From Nipponacmea schrenckii (lineage: Eukaryota; Mollusca; Gastropoda; Lottiidae), in assembly GCA_030562195.1 (NCBI GenBank), contig JAUJPP010000003.1, positions 42,848,602 to 42,912,601 on the forward strand: a stretch of 64,000 nt of DNA, given 5' to 3'. The position numbers and the translations under genes were made by a program. The notes under the pieces were generated by a model. That model searched no databases and was not told where the DNA came from. It was given only the letters and a program-made list of their open reading frames with translations. Below, piece after piece: positions 37,007-48,152 of the stretch (position 1 is its first letter; every line of letters begins with the position of its first letter).

Positions 37007-37464
37007 TTAATTGTTAACAGAGTTGTTAATTACACATTTAATAGATAAAATACTAAAACAAATTTTTTGTTGTTTTTGTTTTAGTATACCCCCTTGAATT
37101 GTGTTGATATAAACTGTATATCCTAACTCAGATAAATTGACCCCATCAGTATGAAACAAATCTTGACATGACAATTTTACATCAGGGTATCGCAAGTATT
37201 TACCACCACCTTTAATAATGTGCTTAGCTGCAAAGCTATTTAAACGTTTCCTTACCTCGTCCATGGCCTTATTGTTATCAGAATATCTCCATTTTAAACG
37301 GGCAATATTTTAGACCAAACCACCATGGCCTCAGGAAATTTATCCTTAATTGATTGATCAACCTCCACTACTCATATCCTTAATTCATGCACTTTCTTCA
37401 AACCAATGTTGTTACCTACACAATGGACTACAATGTATACTGGCACAGATGCATAAGAATCTAA
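37007..37464 (-). pseudogene. SGNH/GDSL hydrolase-like domain of the Ngaro-type element
   Basis: Fragments on the minus strand give VYIVVHCVGNNIGLKK (the N-containing block of SGNH hydrolases, with Asn for the usual Asp) and, 3', DLFHTDGVNLSELGYTVYI (the Asp/His block; here Asn-Leu replaces the catalytic His-Leu). A stop near 37380 and a frameshift near 37300 separate them. In Ngaro elements this domain may act on lipids or esters; its role in the cycle is unknown. Confidence 0.6.
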
Positions 37465-37466
37465 TA

Positions 37467-37851
37467 ATTAAAGCAGACCTTCCAAGCGCAAACTTGGTTG
37501 ACCTGCCCAATCAATTTGAAAACCAACTCGAAAAGGACCATAAAAAGTCACTGTATAGACGGCTTTGAACAATTTAACTTCATAGGTATTACTACATACT
37601 ATAGAAAGAACTTGTTATATTTTTCCAAGCAAATCAAAAGTTATTGGCAATCGCAAATCTCTTGTTACATAAGTCCTACTGAAACCCTCCAATATTTTAA
37701 AAACAATAAAATGTTTCGTGACATCGTTTACACCCAAAAATTTGCATTGGAAACTTATGGCTACAATATATGACTTTGCAGTATTAACAGATAAACCTTT
37801 TAAAGACAAAGAAGCAACAAACTGAACAATGGTTCTATTGATGGGGGCCAA
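37467..37851 (-). pseudogene. Tyrosine recombinase, N-terminal part
   Basis: Reads FVASLSLKGLSVNTAKSYI, then TRDLRLPITFDLL, then after a frameshift at about 37615 YEVKLFKAVYTVTFYG. This is the SAM-like N-terminal and early catalytic part of DIRS/Ngaro recombinases. It stops at 37467 directly before the hydrolase, so the catalytic Arg-His-Arg-Tyr portion is largely missing. Confidence 0.65.
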
Positions 37852-39163
37852 TTACAATTTAAAGTATCTACCACAGCCATATTGTCAACATGCAACATTA
37901 AGTTATGATTAGTAAATTTGAATCTCCAGATTGACAGAGCAATAACAATTGGCACCAATTCCAGAAATGTAATATCAGCTAGTATCCCTAGTTCCTTCCA
38001 ACTATCAGGCCAGCCGAAAAACATCCATTCCCCATGAAAGTAAGCACCACAACCATTTCCAGACGACCCTGCACTATCTGTGTACAATTGGATTACACTT
38101 CTATTCTTCATCAGGAAAAATACGCCATTAAAATTAGCAAAGAAATACAACCATGTACCAATATCTTCCCTTAAACCTTCACCAATCCTAATGAAATGAT
38201 GTTTTTTCTTAACATTCATCATAGCATTGTATATCCTTCGCAAAAATGCTACACTTGCTCTGACAGCCTTTAAAACAAAGTTTAATGACCCAGGTAAGCT
38301 TTGAAGATCCTTTAATGTCACTTTTTTCTGTTTTTGAAACCTGTCAAACTTTCTGTTATATTCACTAATTTTTCTGTTGGAATACACACTTTACACTGAA
38401 CTGTGTCAACCTCTAAACCTAAAAAAGTAAGCTGTGTTGTTGGACCCACTGTCTTATCCTTTGCAAGAGGTACCCCTAACTCCTCACAAACTTTAACAAA
38501 CAGTTCCATGTAAAGGAATCTGCCTTACCCATGAAAATGAAATCATCCAAGTAGTGGTCTAATGAATCATACCCTGACTTGTCCTTAACAATCCAATGTA
38601 AGAATGACGAAAATTTACAAGATATTGAACAACCCATGGGAAGGCATTTATCTATGTAATAGTTCTTGTCAAAATAATAGCGCAACAAATCAAAATCTTT
38701 AGGATTGATCAAAATAAATAAAATGAAATGAATGGAGTTTTACGTCCTACTCTTCTGCACCTTATGGGCTAATGAAGACGGGCAACGCCATGCAATGTGC
38801 AATGAGGGAAATTTTGCCAGGACAGCGGCATTAGCCTACTCTTTTTGCGATTTCCAACTGTCGAGGGATCTTTAACGTGCACAGCCTGTAGCACACGGGG
38901 CCTCGGTTTATTGTCCCATCCGAACTACTAGACGCTTTTTCCACGTCAGTCCCTAATATGCAATATCCAGCAATGCGACCTAATTCTATTTCTTTGATTA
39001 GTTTAGACGCTATACCTTCCTTATGTTGCACTGCAGAAATTAAATTTTTGCTAAACACGTGATTGCGTGGACCTGTATAATTTAAACGAAACCCATGTTC
39101 TAAACCAAATCTTAGCACAACAGCATCTTTGACCAAGGGATATTGATCTAAATACTTTTTCAT
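37800..39163 (-). pseudogene. Reverse transcriptase-RNase H of the Ngaro-type element, interrupted
   Basis: The 5' part (39163-38950) includes LIKEIELGRIAG. Then comes a foreign repeat (38723-38945), after which the RT resumes with PKDFDLLRYYF, LPMGCSISCKFS (motif B) and DHYLDDFIFMG (motif C with Asp-Asp). The segment that should hold motif A is gone, deleted when the repeat inserted. A frame change at about 38350-38480 follows, then RNase H with LYTDSAGS and LHVDNMAVV. The YR frame overlaps its end. Not functional. Confidence 0.75.
38723..38945. repeat. Dispersed repeat inserted in the reverse transcriptase
   Basis: Unrelated to RT. It contains GAGTTTTACGTCCTACTCTT, GGGATCTTTAACGTGCAC and GGGGCCTCGGTTTATTGTCC, phrases I recognise as very common in mollusc and other lophotrochozoan genomes. 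No target duplication is obvious because RT sequence was deleted at the site. Its class (SINE or LINE tail) is unknown. Confidence 0.55.
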
Positions 39164-39226
39164 GTTTTCAAACTTTAACGGAGAGCGTCCTAACGACCAA
39201 AGATCATTTGTTTGTGAATTTTCCAG

Positions 39227-40863
39227 TCATTGCTGCTGATTCTTAACCTTACTTAGATTGTTATTGTTGTTTCGAGTAAATTGAAATCGAGAATTAATTG
39301 CTTTGAGTACCCCCATATTGCTGAGTATTTGATTGATTACCAGGAGAAGTATAGCGAGAATTAACATTAGATAGCTGTTATAATTAAATCTGGGAAATGA
39401 TTGACACTGATTAAAACCAAAATTCCCACGAATCTGCCTTGGATACATATTTCCTCTCATTCGTACTCCATGACCATTGCCATCACCAAAAGGTGGCCTA
39501 ACTTTAAAGCTCAAGTTATTATGGTTAGAACAGTAAAGGACTGTATGTTTCCTTGCACAATTCAAACATACATGACCATAAACACATGCCTCTTTTTGAC
39601 AGTTACCTTTATAATTGTACTCAAAACATTTATCCTCAGACTTACTTCCTGATTCGTCCAGGCCACTTTTAGTCCCTGTTACATGAAACAACCACAATTC
39701 GTAATCAACAATGCCCCAAGAACTCTCTGGTTCAACGCTTTTCTTGAGTCTAAACTGTTCATCATACTTATTCCAACCCGGACTCCTTGTAGAAGCTAAT
39801 CGAACAGTATGAATATATTTCAACAGCTCCTGTGTTCTATGCGAATGAGCTTTCAAATAAAGGCTACAATAAACGAGAAAGGCATTTGTCCATGTCTCAA
39901 TCGAGGAAAGTTTTTGATCTTTCCTCTCTTGAGCTACCAACTCTCCATCTTTATTCAGATACAATGTCCTTTTTTCTTTTTGTCCTTTTTTATCATTGAT
40001 CAATTTTAACAGATCAACATATTTTCCTTTCACTAGTTTATCTCTAATTGCATTTGAAACCTTAAAGCCCAATGCCTCATGAATACTATCTGTGGGAATG
40101 GGAGTACTGTCTTCCTGCACAACCCTTGCCTTATTGGTGTCACTTTGGTCAACCCTCAACAGATTTGTTTGCAACCTGCCTTCACGCTGATTAATCCCTA
40201 CATTTACATAGTCTGGTGGCTGTCCTGAACTTTTATTAACATTGGAATCGTTACCTAGCTCTTGCCTACGAGAAAACCCTGCATAGCCTTGTCCCCACAT
40301 GTTGTCGGTCCCTATGTCCCGAGTACAGCCCACTGAATCGGAGAACATGTATGACCTACCTAAATTGGTGTCATGCATTGCATTGTCATTTCCCCTAACA
40401 TTTGCACAGTTGAGCTCATTTTGGCAAAATTGAAAAGGCACACTGATACCTGAAGTGGATGAAGAAACTGTATGAGCTGGTGCTAATGTAGAACTAACAA
40501 AGCCTGCATCTGATGTTTTATATGGTATAAAACTAGAGCTAGGTGTCAATGTTTTTCTTTTTGCAACATCGGAAACTTGGTAGTAGATAGGCCATGCTGA
40601 ATGCTACTATTTTTCGGTGCGATGACACTGGAATCTTGCTAGCTTTAACTATCTGGGACTTTCTCACTGGAACTGGGATCTTGCTGGCCTTGGCTCCCTT
40701 ACCATCAGTATTGTTACCTATCAAATCTGAACTGCCAGATTGACTTGTTTGCTAGAAGTCTGATTCATGCTAGCTGTCTCACGATCAGTTCCACTGGCAC
40801 TTATAAGTGGCCTATTCAAAGCTTACGGACTAGTGCTTGGCCTCTTCTTGCCTCTTCCAACCA
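39227..40863 (-). pseudogene. gag-like protein of the Ngaro-type element
   Basis: An open frame at 40549-39227 (440 codons) has the DIRS/Ngaro capsid-like block (TRSPGWNKYDEQFR and SWGIVDYELWLFH). It is followed by a CCCH/CCHC-like finger (CFEYNYKGNCQKEACVYGH, then CLNCARKH), as in Ngaro gag. The true N-terminus lies upstream, reading MVGRGKKRPSTSP from 40863, but stops and frameshifts between 40863 and 40549 break it. Gag would package the RNA. Confidence 0.65.
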
Positions 40864-40871
40864 TGTTAATT

Positions 40872-40898
40872 GAGTGGCAAATTTGAAATTTGCCACTC
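40872..40898. repeat. Perfect 27-bp palindrome
   Basis: GAGTGGCAAATTT-G-AAATTTGCCACTC. Its right half starts the Helitron-like element that follows; its left half may be the edge of an inverted relative. Confidence 0.9.
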
Positions 40899-41904
40899 TT
40901 TGTTTTCATTAGACTTTTTTTTTTCGGGAAGCTCCATAGCCCAACTCGAAAATGGTATAGAAATTTGGTTTGAAAAATACGATAAGATACGTACTGGAAT
41001 AGAAAATGAATATATAAAACTAAAATTTGTACGCATCAGTAGTTAGTAATTGCATAATAATAGTATGGATAATTGCATAACTTTGTTGCTAATTATCCGA
41101 TCGCTTTGAAAATTACAGAATATAGAGAAGTCGCCTATAGAAATAAAACCTTATCATAAAAAAATTTCTACCACTTCCGGTTCTTGCGTGAGAACTTCCG
41201 GTTTTTTAGAACCGCATCGGGTCACCCAGCTTCCGGTGTATGTAACAAATCAGTACAAAAGCTATACATATATACTATCAGGCATAATTAGAACCCTTTT
41301 AGAATAAAAAAAACCAAACCGGAAGTGAAGTCCGCTAATTTTTATCCGATTTGTCCGATTTTGGTGTTTTTCGAAACCTCGTTACTTTATCTAAAACTTG
41401 TTGGGAACAGAATTTTGATTTTCAAATTTAAATTTTTTTAATGCCCGATTGAATTTTTTTGAAAATTCAAAAGGCCAAATCAAATTTCCTTGACCTTTTT
41501 CAAGTAGAATGTTCTTGACTTAAGCTATCCACACATATGCCTATTATGATAGACAACAATTATATCAAATGACCTTGACCTTCAATGACCCTGAATTTTT
41601 ACAAGTAGAATTTTATTGACCTTTGCTATCCACACATAGGCCTAAAATGGTCGACAACAATTTTTTTGTACCCGTTTTAGTTTTTAGAATAATTCAAAAG
41701 GCTATATCAAGTGACCTTGACCTTCAATTACCTTAATAATTTTCAAGTCAAATAATGTACTTGACCTAAGCTGTCCATACATATGCTTATAATGGTTGTT
41801 AAAGAGTTTGTTTTGAGTGTTTAAAAAAGGCTATATCATGTGACCTTGTATCAAGTGGCCCCATATGGGTTGTTTGCCACTCTCAGTACTGTTCACAGTT
41901 CTAG
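40885..41904 (+). mobile_element. Helitron-like non-autonomous element
   Basis: Left edge AAATTTGCCACTCTTTG as at 5465. The right end is ACTGT-TC-ACAGT hairpin, T, then CTAG ending at 41904 before T, a Helitron-type terminus. Inside, 41465-41860 has three to four imperfect repeats of about 110-130 bp built on CAAAAGGC(T/C)A, TGACCTTGACCTTCAATGA and GCTATCCACACATA. Non-coding. Confidence 0.55.
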
Positions 41905-42548
41905 TTTTATTTGATTTCGTTGTAGGCAATAATCTCTAGACAATTCGCCGTGACAGCACATGAAAAACAAAAATAAGGGGATATTGCTTTTTTGGTTTTC
42001 CAAAATGGCGTCTCACTCCAAGCACAACTATTTGACCTAATTATTGGAAATAGCCTCCAGAAGATACCTGCACTAATGGGCTATATAGAAAGAACCGTCT
42101 CGAGTGAGATAAATATAACTGAAAAGTACTTTACAATCAGCCTAAATTAATAGCCAAAATCAGACCATCAAATACTGCTATATAAGAAAATAAACCTACT
42201 TATATTTATACTAGCAGTTCCAAACCTAAATCTTAAATATTTGAAGAAATAGTCAGCAGAAAAAATTGATGGCCTTCTACCGCTTTGATAATTTATGAAG
42301 AGGAAGATATAACTCCGCCAACCTGTCATGTGGGCTATGAAAAGCACCAGGTATCTCTTCCTACAATAATCTGTTTTATCATATATGTACGATAAAACTA
42401 GATATTGTTCTACTTTCTATTTGAGTTGACGTGAAAAGCTAGTCTAATACGTCTCAGAATGCAACAATTGTTCGCATCACATTACCATATCGCAGGGAAT
42501 GGAAGCCACGTGATTGGTTAAAACTGAGTTAGGTCAAAGGTCGTTTAC
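41905..42548. other. Non-coding spacer
   Basis: Nothing recognised. Confidence 0.4.
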
Positions 42549-42662
42549 ATTGAAGGGCAGCGTTAGACCTAACTGTAGTGGTTACGTACAAAGCCAATAG
42601 CTAATAAAAACATACGAAACGAAACTACTAAATACTATATTTTAATTAGACTGGTGTACTGG
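42549..42662 (-). repeat. Short dispersed repeat, copy B
   Basis: Inverted partner of 35958-36090. CATTGAAGGGCAGCGTTAGA is the reverse complement of the copy A end. Confidence 0.65.
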
Positions 42663-42744
42663 GTGTCTGTCCCATCTAAATATGAGATTCTTAAACAGAC
42701 ACCATATTCTTAAATCATGAATACCAATTCATTTACATTTTCAT

Positions 42745-43325
42745 CAATGAGTTCGCCACTCCGTCACTGGAATGAATTTCAAGAGCGAATGGCGGACGGA
42801 TTCATCACCTTTCCAGGGCTACCTCATACGTCAGTGAGTTCGTCACTTCGCCAATGAGTTCGCCATAAATAATAATTGACTCACGTCAATGACGGATTGA
42901 GCGAAATTAAAGATTTCAAAAGCGAAATAGGCTTACGGAATAACGGAGGGATTAATGTCCACTCCTGCTACCTCATACGTCAGTACGTCAGTGACAGGAC
43001 TGATGTCAACGACGGACCAGCCTTATGCAGGATTCCAAGAGCGAATGACGAAATGACGGATGGATTAAATCCTTTCTTGCCAGGGCAACCTCTTACGTCA
43101 GTACGTCAGTGAGTTCGCCACTCACGTCTAAGAGTTCGCCACTCTGCCATTTGGACTGGACTAACGTCAATGACGGATTCAGCGCAATGCAGGATTTCAA
43201 GAACGAAAGACGGATTCGCATACTTTCCAGGGCAACCTCATATGTCAGTACGTTCGCTTCTTCGTCACTTGGATAATTGAGGGACTGGCGCCATTGACGG
43301 ATTGAGCCAATGACGGACTGAAATA
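42745..43325. repeat. Degenerate satellite, about 120-150-bp units
   Basis: CCTCATACGTCAG(T)-type phrases recur at 42822, 42971, 43089 and 43236, with CCAGGGC(A)ACCTC before and GAGTTCGCCACTC after. TCA(A/G)TGACGGATTGAGC also repeats. At least four units, GC-richer than the flanks. Confidence 0.8.
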
Positions 43326-43628
43326 TTCGTTCGTTTTATTTTAAGATACATGTATATTAGTATTCCTGGCGAACTCTTTGTCAGAGGTAGAATTGATGGA
43401 CTCGGATCACTAAAACACTTTATGCTAATGATTGTTTATTTAGAAACCCCCTTTCTCTCTCGAATTCAATTGGCGGAAGGTTATTTCTGAAAAAAAAAGT
43501 GGCTTTGTGTGCAGTGTCAGTCAAGCGGGTGTTGATAAAATGTAGTGATTTACTTTCATTTTGACTGGTTCAAAGTTTTCACGGTCATATTGAATTTTTG
43601 TACAGAAACTAAGTATTGGCCTGGCTTT
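43326..43628. other. Non-coding, flank of the gypsy insertion
   Basis: Nothing recognised. The pre-insertion sequence continues at 48153. Confidence 0.4.
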
Positions 43629-43749
43629 TGTAACGTACTGTATAAGACTTATAAACATGAAACGTCATTTATTAAGATCGGCCATTTACATGATCCTCAA
43701 GCCTACAGGTCACGTGTCATCGTAGACCACAGGGCCAGGATATATTACA
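43629..43749 (-). repeat. 3' LTR of the gypsy element
   Basis: 121 bp, unusually short. Read on the minus strand it carries CTTAATAAATG, a probable AATAAA poly(A) signal. Confidence 0.92.
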
Positions 43750-43762
43750 TCTTCTTTTCTTT
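43750..43762 (-). other. Polypurine tract
   Basis: AAAGAAAAGAAGA on the minus strand, directly before the 3' LTR; primes plus-strand DNA synthesis. Confidence 0.8.
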
Positions 43763-43837
43763 ATAAAATGATAATGTGAACACAAAACAAATAAAAGTTA
43801 TTATGACTAGATGAAAAGTCTTATTGTTCATAAAGTA

Positions 43838-46279
43838 TTATTGTTCATAACGTGCAGGACGCTTTATTACACGACCACTTCTGGTTGTCATTGGAGTATT
43901 ATGACTGGATGGTTTTGGATCAGTTAAGGATGTTTTTTCGTTTCTTTGTGGACTGCCTGCCGATGACTCTACAGGTTTGTATTGAGGCTGCTTGATAGTG
44001 GTAGGTATATTTCTTTCAGGTTGACTAGTTGGAAGAGAGGTAGGTATTGGATCTGGAAGTTCTCTAACATGAAAATCATTAGTAGTTGTATGGGAAGAAC
44101 TGTCATGCGCTTTGTGAGTTGATAAACGCAGGTGCTTTCGGTTCCTTCTGTATTTCTTACCATTATACTCAACAACATATGATCTAGGTGAATTGTGATG
44201 AGATAATATTTTAGCAGGAATCCAATTCTTGGTTCCAGGTAAGGGTGACATTCTGACTGGATCACCAGGTAGTAATACAGGTAAGTCTTTTGATGATTTA
44301 TTATCGTAATATTGACTTTGTCTTTGTTTTTCACTATTTAATCTCTTCTTTACTTCACTGTGATCAATGGCTACTGGTTTTAACAGGTCTCTCAAGATTG
44401 GTAACTTGTTTCGTAGTCGTCGACTCATTGATAAGTGAGATGGAGATAATCCACAACTCTCCAGGGGAGTCGTTCTGTAGTCTAAAAGAGCAAGTTGAAA
44501 GTCTGAACATTTGGACCACAATCTTTTGACTGTTTGAACTGCTCTCTCAGCTTCACCGTTTGATTGAGCATAAGTTGGAGATGATGTTTTATGACGAATT
44601 CCATACTCCTTGGTGAAGATTTCGAATTCTCGAGCTGCAAACTGTGGACCATTATCTGTTCTAAGTATTTCTGGAATACCATGACGACAAATCTGTTGCT
44701 TAAGTACGTTGATGGTCTCAGCACTGGAAAGATTTGACAGATGATCTACTTCAATGTACTTTGAATAGTAGTCAACGGTAATTAAGTAGTGTATCCCTTT
44801 GAACTCAAAAATGTCTGAAGCTATTTCACACCAGGGATAGTCAGGAGTTGGTGTTGATTTCATTGGTTCAGATGGCTGCTCATTTTGGTAAGTATTACAT
44901 AGGTTACAATCGTTGACTAAATCTTCAATCTGCTGGGACATTCTAGGCCAGAATAGAGCTTCACGCGCTCTCTGTTTACATTTTGTGATACCCATATGTG
45001 TCGCATGAATCTTCTTCAGCATATCAGCTCTCATACTGAGTGGTACAACTATTTTCTGTGCCTTGTATATGATTCCATCAGAGACTGAGAGTTCATCTCT
45101 GACATTCCAAAACTCTCTTATGGAATGTGGAGTTTCTTGTCGTGTATCTGGCCATCCTTTCATGATGATGGAGTGTAATTCATTGAGCTCTTCTGCTGTA
45201 CATTTCTGGAATTCTGCATAACGTTCAGGAGTTATGGAGATATACTCTATCATGTTGACTAGAATTGGAGGAATGTCCGGCTCTGTAACAGGTAAGTTGG
45301 CTCTACTCAATGCATCACCAATGGGAATGTCTTTACCAGGTATATAGGTAACCTTTAAGTCATAGGCTTGTAGCCTCAGCATCATACTTTGAAGTCTCAT
45401 TGGTGCTGACAACAAAGGCTTTGAAAATATAGACTGCAATGGCTTATGATCGCTCTCTATGGTAACTGGCTTCCCAAATATGTAGTAATGAAACTTCTTG
45501 CAGCTATGGACAATGGCAAGTGTCTCTTTCTCGATTTGTGCATACCTCATTTCAGTTTGAGTTAGTGCTCTGGACGTGTATGCTATCGGGCGACCATTTT
45601 GAAGAAGGACACCGCCAAGTGCATAGCTGCTGGCATCACACTGTATTATGATATCTTTGTTGACATCATATGCTGCCAGAACCGGTGCACTTGAACATAG
45701 TTTCTTCAGTTCTGTGAAACTTCTTTGCTGGGGGTTGTCCCAATGAAAGTCTGTGTCCTTTTTCATGACTTCTCTTAAGGGTGCATCTATTTCACTTAGG
45801 TTTGGAATGAACTTGGACAGGTACTGTATTAGACCAAGAAACCTTCTTATGTCTTCTTTTGATTTGGGTGCAGGCATTTCTGTCAATGCTTTGACCTTAT
45901 CTGGATCAGGTTTGAGTCCATCTCTGGTTACTATATGGCCAGAATATTTGACCTCACTTTTCCGTATCTGGCACTACTCTGTTGCTCGTCGTACCACTTT
46001 TTTCAATATCGTATCATGCTCCTGTTCATCTTTTCCACCAATAAGGATGTCGTCCATGATAGCTCTTGCACCAGTAATTCCTTCTAACATGTTATCCATG
46101 ATTCTTTGGAAAACTTCTGGCGCTGACTTTACTCCAAAGGGTAATATAAGCCATCTGTATCTGCCTATAGGTGTGTTAAACGTAGTCAGTAAGCTTGATT
46201 CATACGTAAGCTTAATTTGAAGAAATCCTGCTTTGGCATCAAGTACAGACATTACTTTAGCCTTTGGGAAGGATGACAA
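43838..46279 (-). pseudogene. gypsy pol: RT (3' part), RNase H, integrase
   Basis: 46279-45974 holds RT with LDAKAGFLQIKL (motif A) and AIMDDILIGG (the Asp-Asp motif). A TAG at 45974 then stands where a short in-frame deletion removed the residues before CQIRKSE. The same frame continues to 43838; counting from the Met at 45886 (682 codons): RNase H (IIIQCDASSYALGG, residues about 78-200), HHCC finger (His294, His297, Cys327, Cys330), and integrase core with Asp358, Asp411 and Glu447, spacing D-x35-E. A C-terminal DNA-binding region follows, then a Pro/Ser-rich tail. Integrase itself looks intact. Confidence 0.9.
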
Positions 46280-46286
46280 AACTTCT

Positions 46287-47805
46287 TCAACTGTTGGTAT
46301 TGGGTAGTGTATTTAGATCTTTAGGATCCAAACAAAGACGAATAGAGTTCTTCTTTGCATTTACCACCACCACCATAGAGCTCACCCAATCTGTTGGTTC
46401 TGTCACTTTGGTTATCTGACCAGCTTCTTCCATTTCTTTCAATTTCTCAGCTATACGAGATGCAAGTGCCTTGGGCTGTCTTCTTGGTCCATGTACTACA
46501 GGAGGTACAGTCGGATCAATCTTTAAACTATACGTGCCAGGTAAGTTGCCAGTTGTTGTCTTAAGCTCTGGAAACGTTTCTATGCCTTCAACTGTATTGA
46601 TCCTTTCAATAACACCAAGTTGTTTGCTGATATCTCCAGATAACAGGATACCTCTGTTCGACCTCACCACTGTATAAGGTACATTTACAGCCTTGTTTTT
46701 GTATTCAGTCCTTAATGTTACACAACCATCAACCGGTAATTCATGTCCAGTGTAAGACTTGAACTTTTTCATCGTCGGATTCAGTTCTTTAGGTTTACCA
46801 ATCTGTTTAAATACTGAATACGGCATTATTGATGTAGCAGCTCCAGTGTCAATCTGAGATCTATGTTGAACACCATTAATTGTTATATTCAACCACCATT
46901 CATTCTCGTTTCCGCCACCAATCTCATTTATAGTGTGGAGGAATTCTTCATTGCTTTCTTCGTCAGTGTATTCAGAGTCTTGAACCACATTAACAGCTTT
47001 TCGGCCTGAATGGCACACTTTGGCAAAGTGTCCAAGTCTGTGACAATTGTTACACTTATTCGATATTGCTGGACAAGTCTTGTGAGATTTTGGGTAACCA
47101 CATCTGCCACAGTTTTTATCCTCATCTTTGTTTCTGACATATTTCTGATGCCCCTTTTCATACCTCTTCTTAGGTTTTCTATCACTGTCCCTTTTCTGCG
47201 ATCTATCTTTGCTTTTCTTGTAGACCAGGTTGACCTTTGGATCTTCATCTGTTATTGCCTTCATATTTTCTTTTGAAGCTTCATAGGATTGACCAACGTT
47301 AATTGCATCGGCTAGAGTTAAGTTTTTACTCTTTTCAATGCACTTTTTACTTTTCACAAATTGCAGGCAGAGACCGAAGAATGATAGCATCTCTTAATTG
47401 TCTATCCGAATCGGTATACCCACAATCTGCTACTAATAATCGCAAATCCGTCACAAAATTGTCGAATTTTTGTGTTTCCTGTTGTCTTCTTCTATTAAAG
47501 TTAACAGTAGCTCTTATTTCATCTCTTTTAGGTTCTGTGTATTGGGAATATTTTCTGTATACACCTTCAAGAGTTTCGTTTTCTGCAGGTTGGTCTCCGT
47601 CTCCAGGTGCCCATGTGAAAGTACTGTAAATTTCACGACCCTTGTCACCAATGTAAGTCATCAGATAGTTGACTTTTTCCAGCTCAGTTTTAGACGCGAG
47701 CGGGCCTTTAAATGTAAATTCACAGTGCTGCTTAAAACGCTTCCATTCTTTATTTAAGTCTTTCATCTCCCAGTTCATTGAGGGCTTACTCGTCTTGTCT
47801 GACAT
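46287..47805 (-). pseudogene. gypsy gag-protease and RT start
   Basis: Starts MSDKTSKPSMNWEMK at 47805. The capsid-like part runs to about 47350, where an apparent 7-base insertion brings a TAA and a frame change. The second frame (to 46287) has two zinc knuckles (CGRCGYPKSHKTC and CNNCHRLGHFAKVC), a Lys/Arg-rich linker, the aspartic protease with IDTGAATSIM, and the RT start ending DPKDLN. There an out-of-frame deletion breaks the link to the rest of RT. Gag packages RNA; the protease matures the polyprotein. Confidence 0.85.
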
Positions 47806-48016
47806 GTTGAATTTTTCAGAAGGTCCGAGGTGCTTTAATCGAAAACGTGGCTTTGTTTACGTTTTTTGCTAAGTGGGGTTCACAGGAAATGCTTCACGGG
47901 CTTTCCTTCCACGTCAATAAAAACAGTTATTTATAACTCACGTTAACGTCACAGCGATTCACAATGTCCTAAACTGTTACTCGAAATAACAATAGACACG
48001 AAGAGTTCCTTTTTCG

Positions 48017-48031
48017 CCACTTCTGACACCA
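48017..48031 (-). other. Primer-binding site
   Basis: TGGTGTCAGAAGTGG immediately inside the 5' LTR. TGG fits the tRNA CCA end; a leucine tRNA primer is possible by resemblance to related elements, but unproved. Confidence 0.7.
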
Positions 48032-48152
48032 TGTAACGTACTGTATAAGACTTATAAACATGAAACGTCATTTATTAAGATCGGCCATTTACATGATCCT
48101 CAAGCCTACAGGTCACGTGTCATCGTAGACCACAGGGCCAGGATATATTACA
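48032..48152 (-). repeat. 5' LTR of the gypsy element
   Basis: Identical to the 3' LTR over 121 bases. Confidence 0.92.

Larger units (their letters stand above)
37007..40863 (-). mobile_element. Ngaro/DIRS-type tyrosine-recombinase retroelement, decayed
   Basis: On the minus strand, in order: gag-like protein, reverse transcriptase with DIRS-type RNase H, tyrosine recombinase N-terminal domain, and an SGNH-hydrolase-like domain. An SGNH hydrolase after the recombinase is known from Ngaro elements. There is no protease or DDE integrase. Split terminal repeats could not be identified, so the true ends are unknown. The limits given are the outermost recognisable coding parts. Several frameshifts, stops and an inserted repeat show that it is dead. 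Confidence 0.75.
43629..48152 (-). mobile_element. Ty3/gypsy LTR retrotransposon, full length, recently inserted, defective
   Basis: Two 121-bp LTRs (43629-43749 and 48032-48152) read identical base for base, start TG and end CA. They are flanked by an 8-base direct repeat CTGGCTTT (43621-43628 and 48153-48160). On the minus strand the primer-binding site (TGGTGTCAGAAGTGG) touches the 5' LTR. Then come gag with two zinc knuckles, protease, RT, RNase H and integrase, and a polypurine tract before the 3' LTR. The order RT-RH-IN and the motifs place it in Ty3/gypsy, probably near the Mag group. There is no env. Three separate lesions in gag and RT make it non-autonomous although the LTRs indicate recent arrival. 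Confidence 0.93.

Noticed and set aside
45753..46220. 155-codon plus-strand frame inside gypsy pol
   Set aside because: Antisense shadow of the reverse transcriptase.
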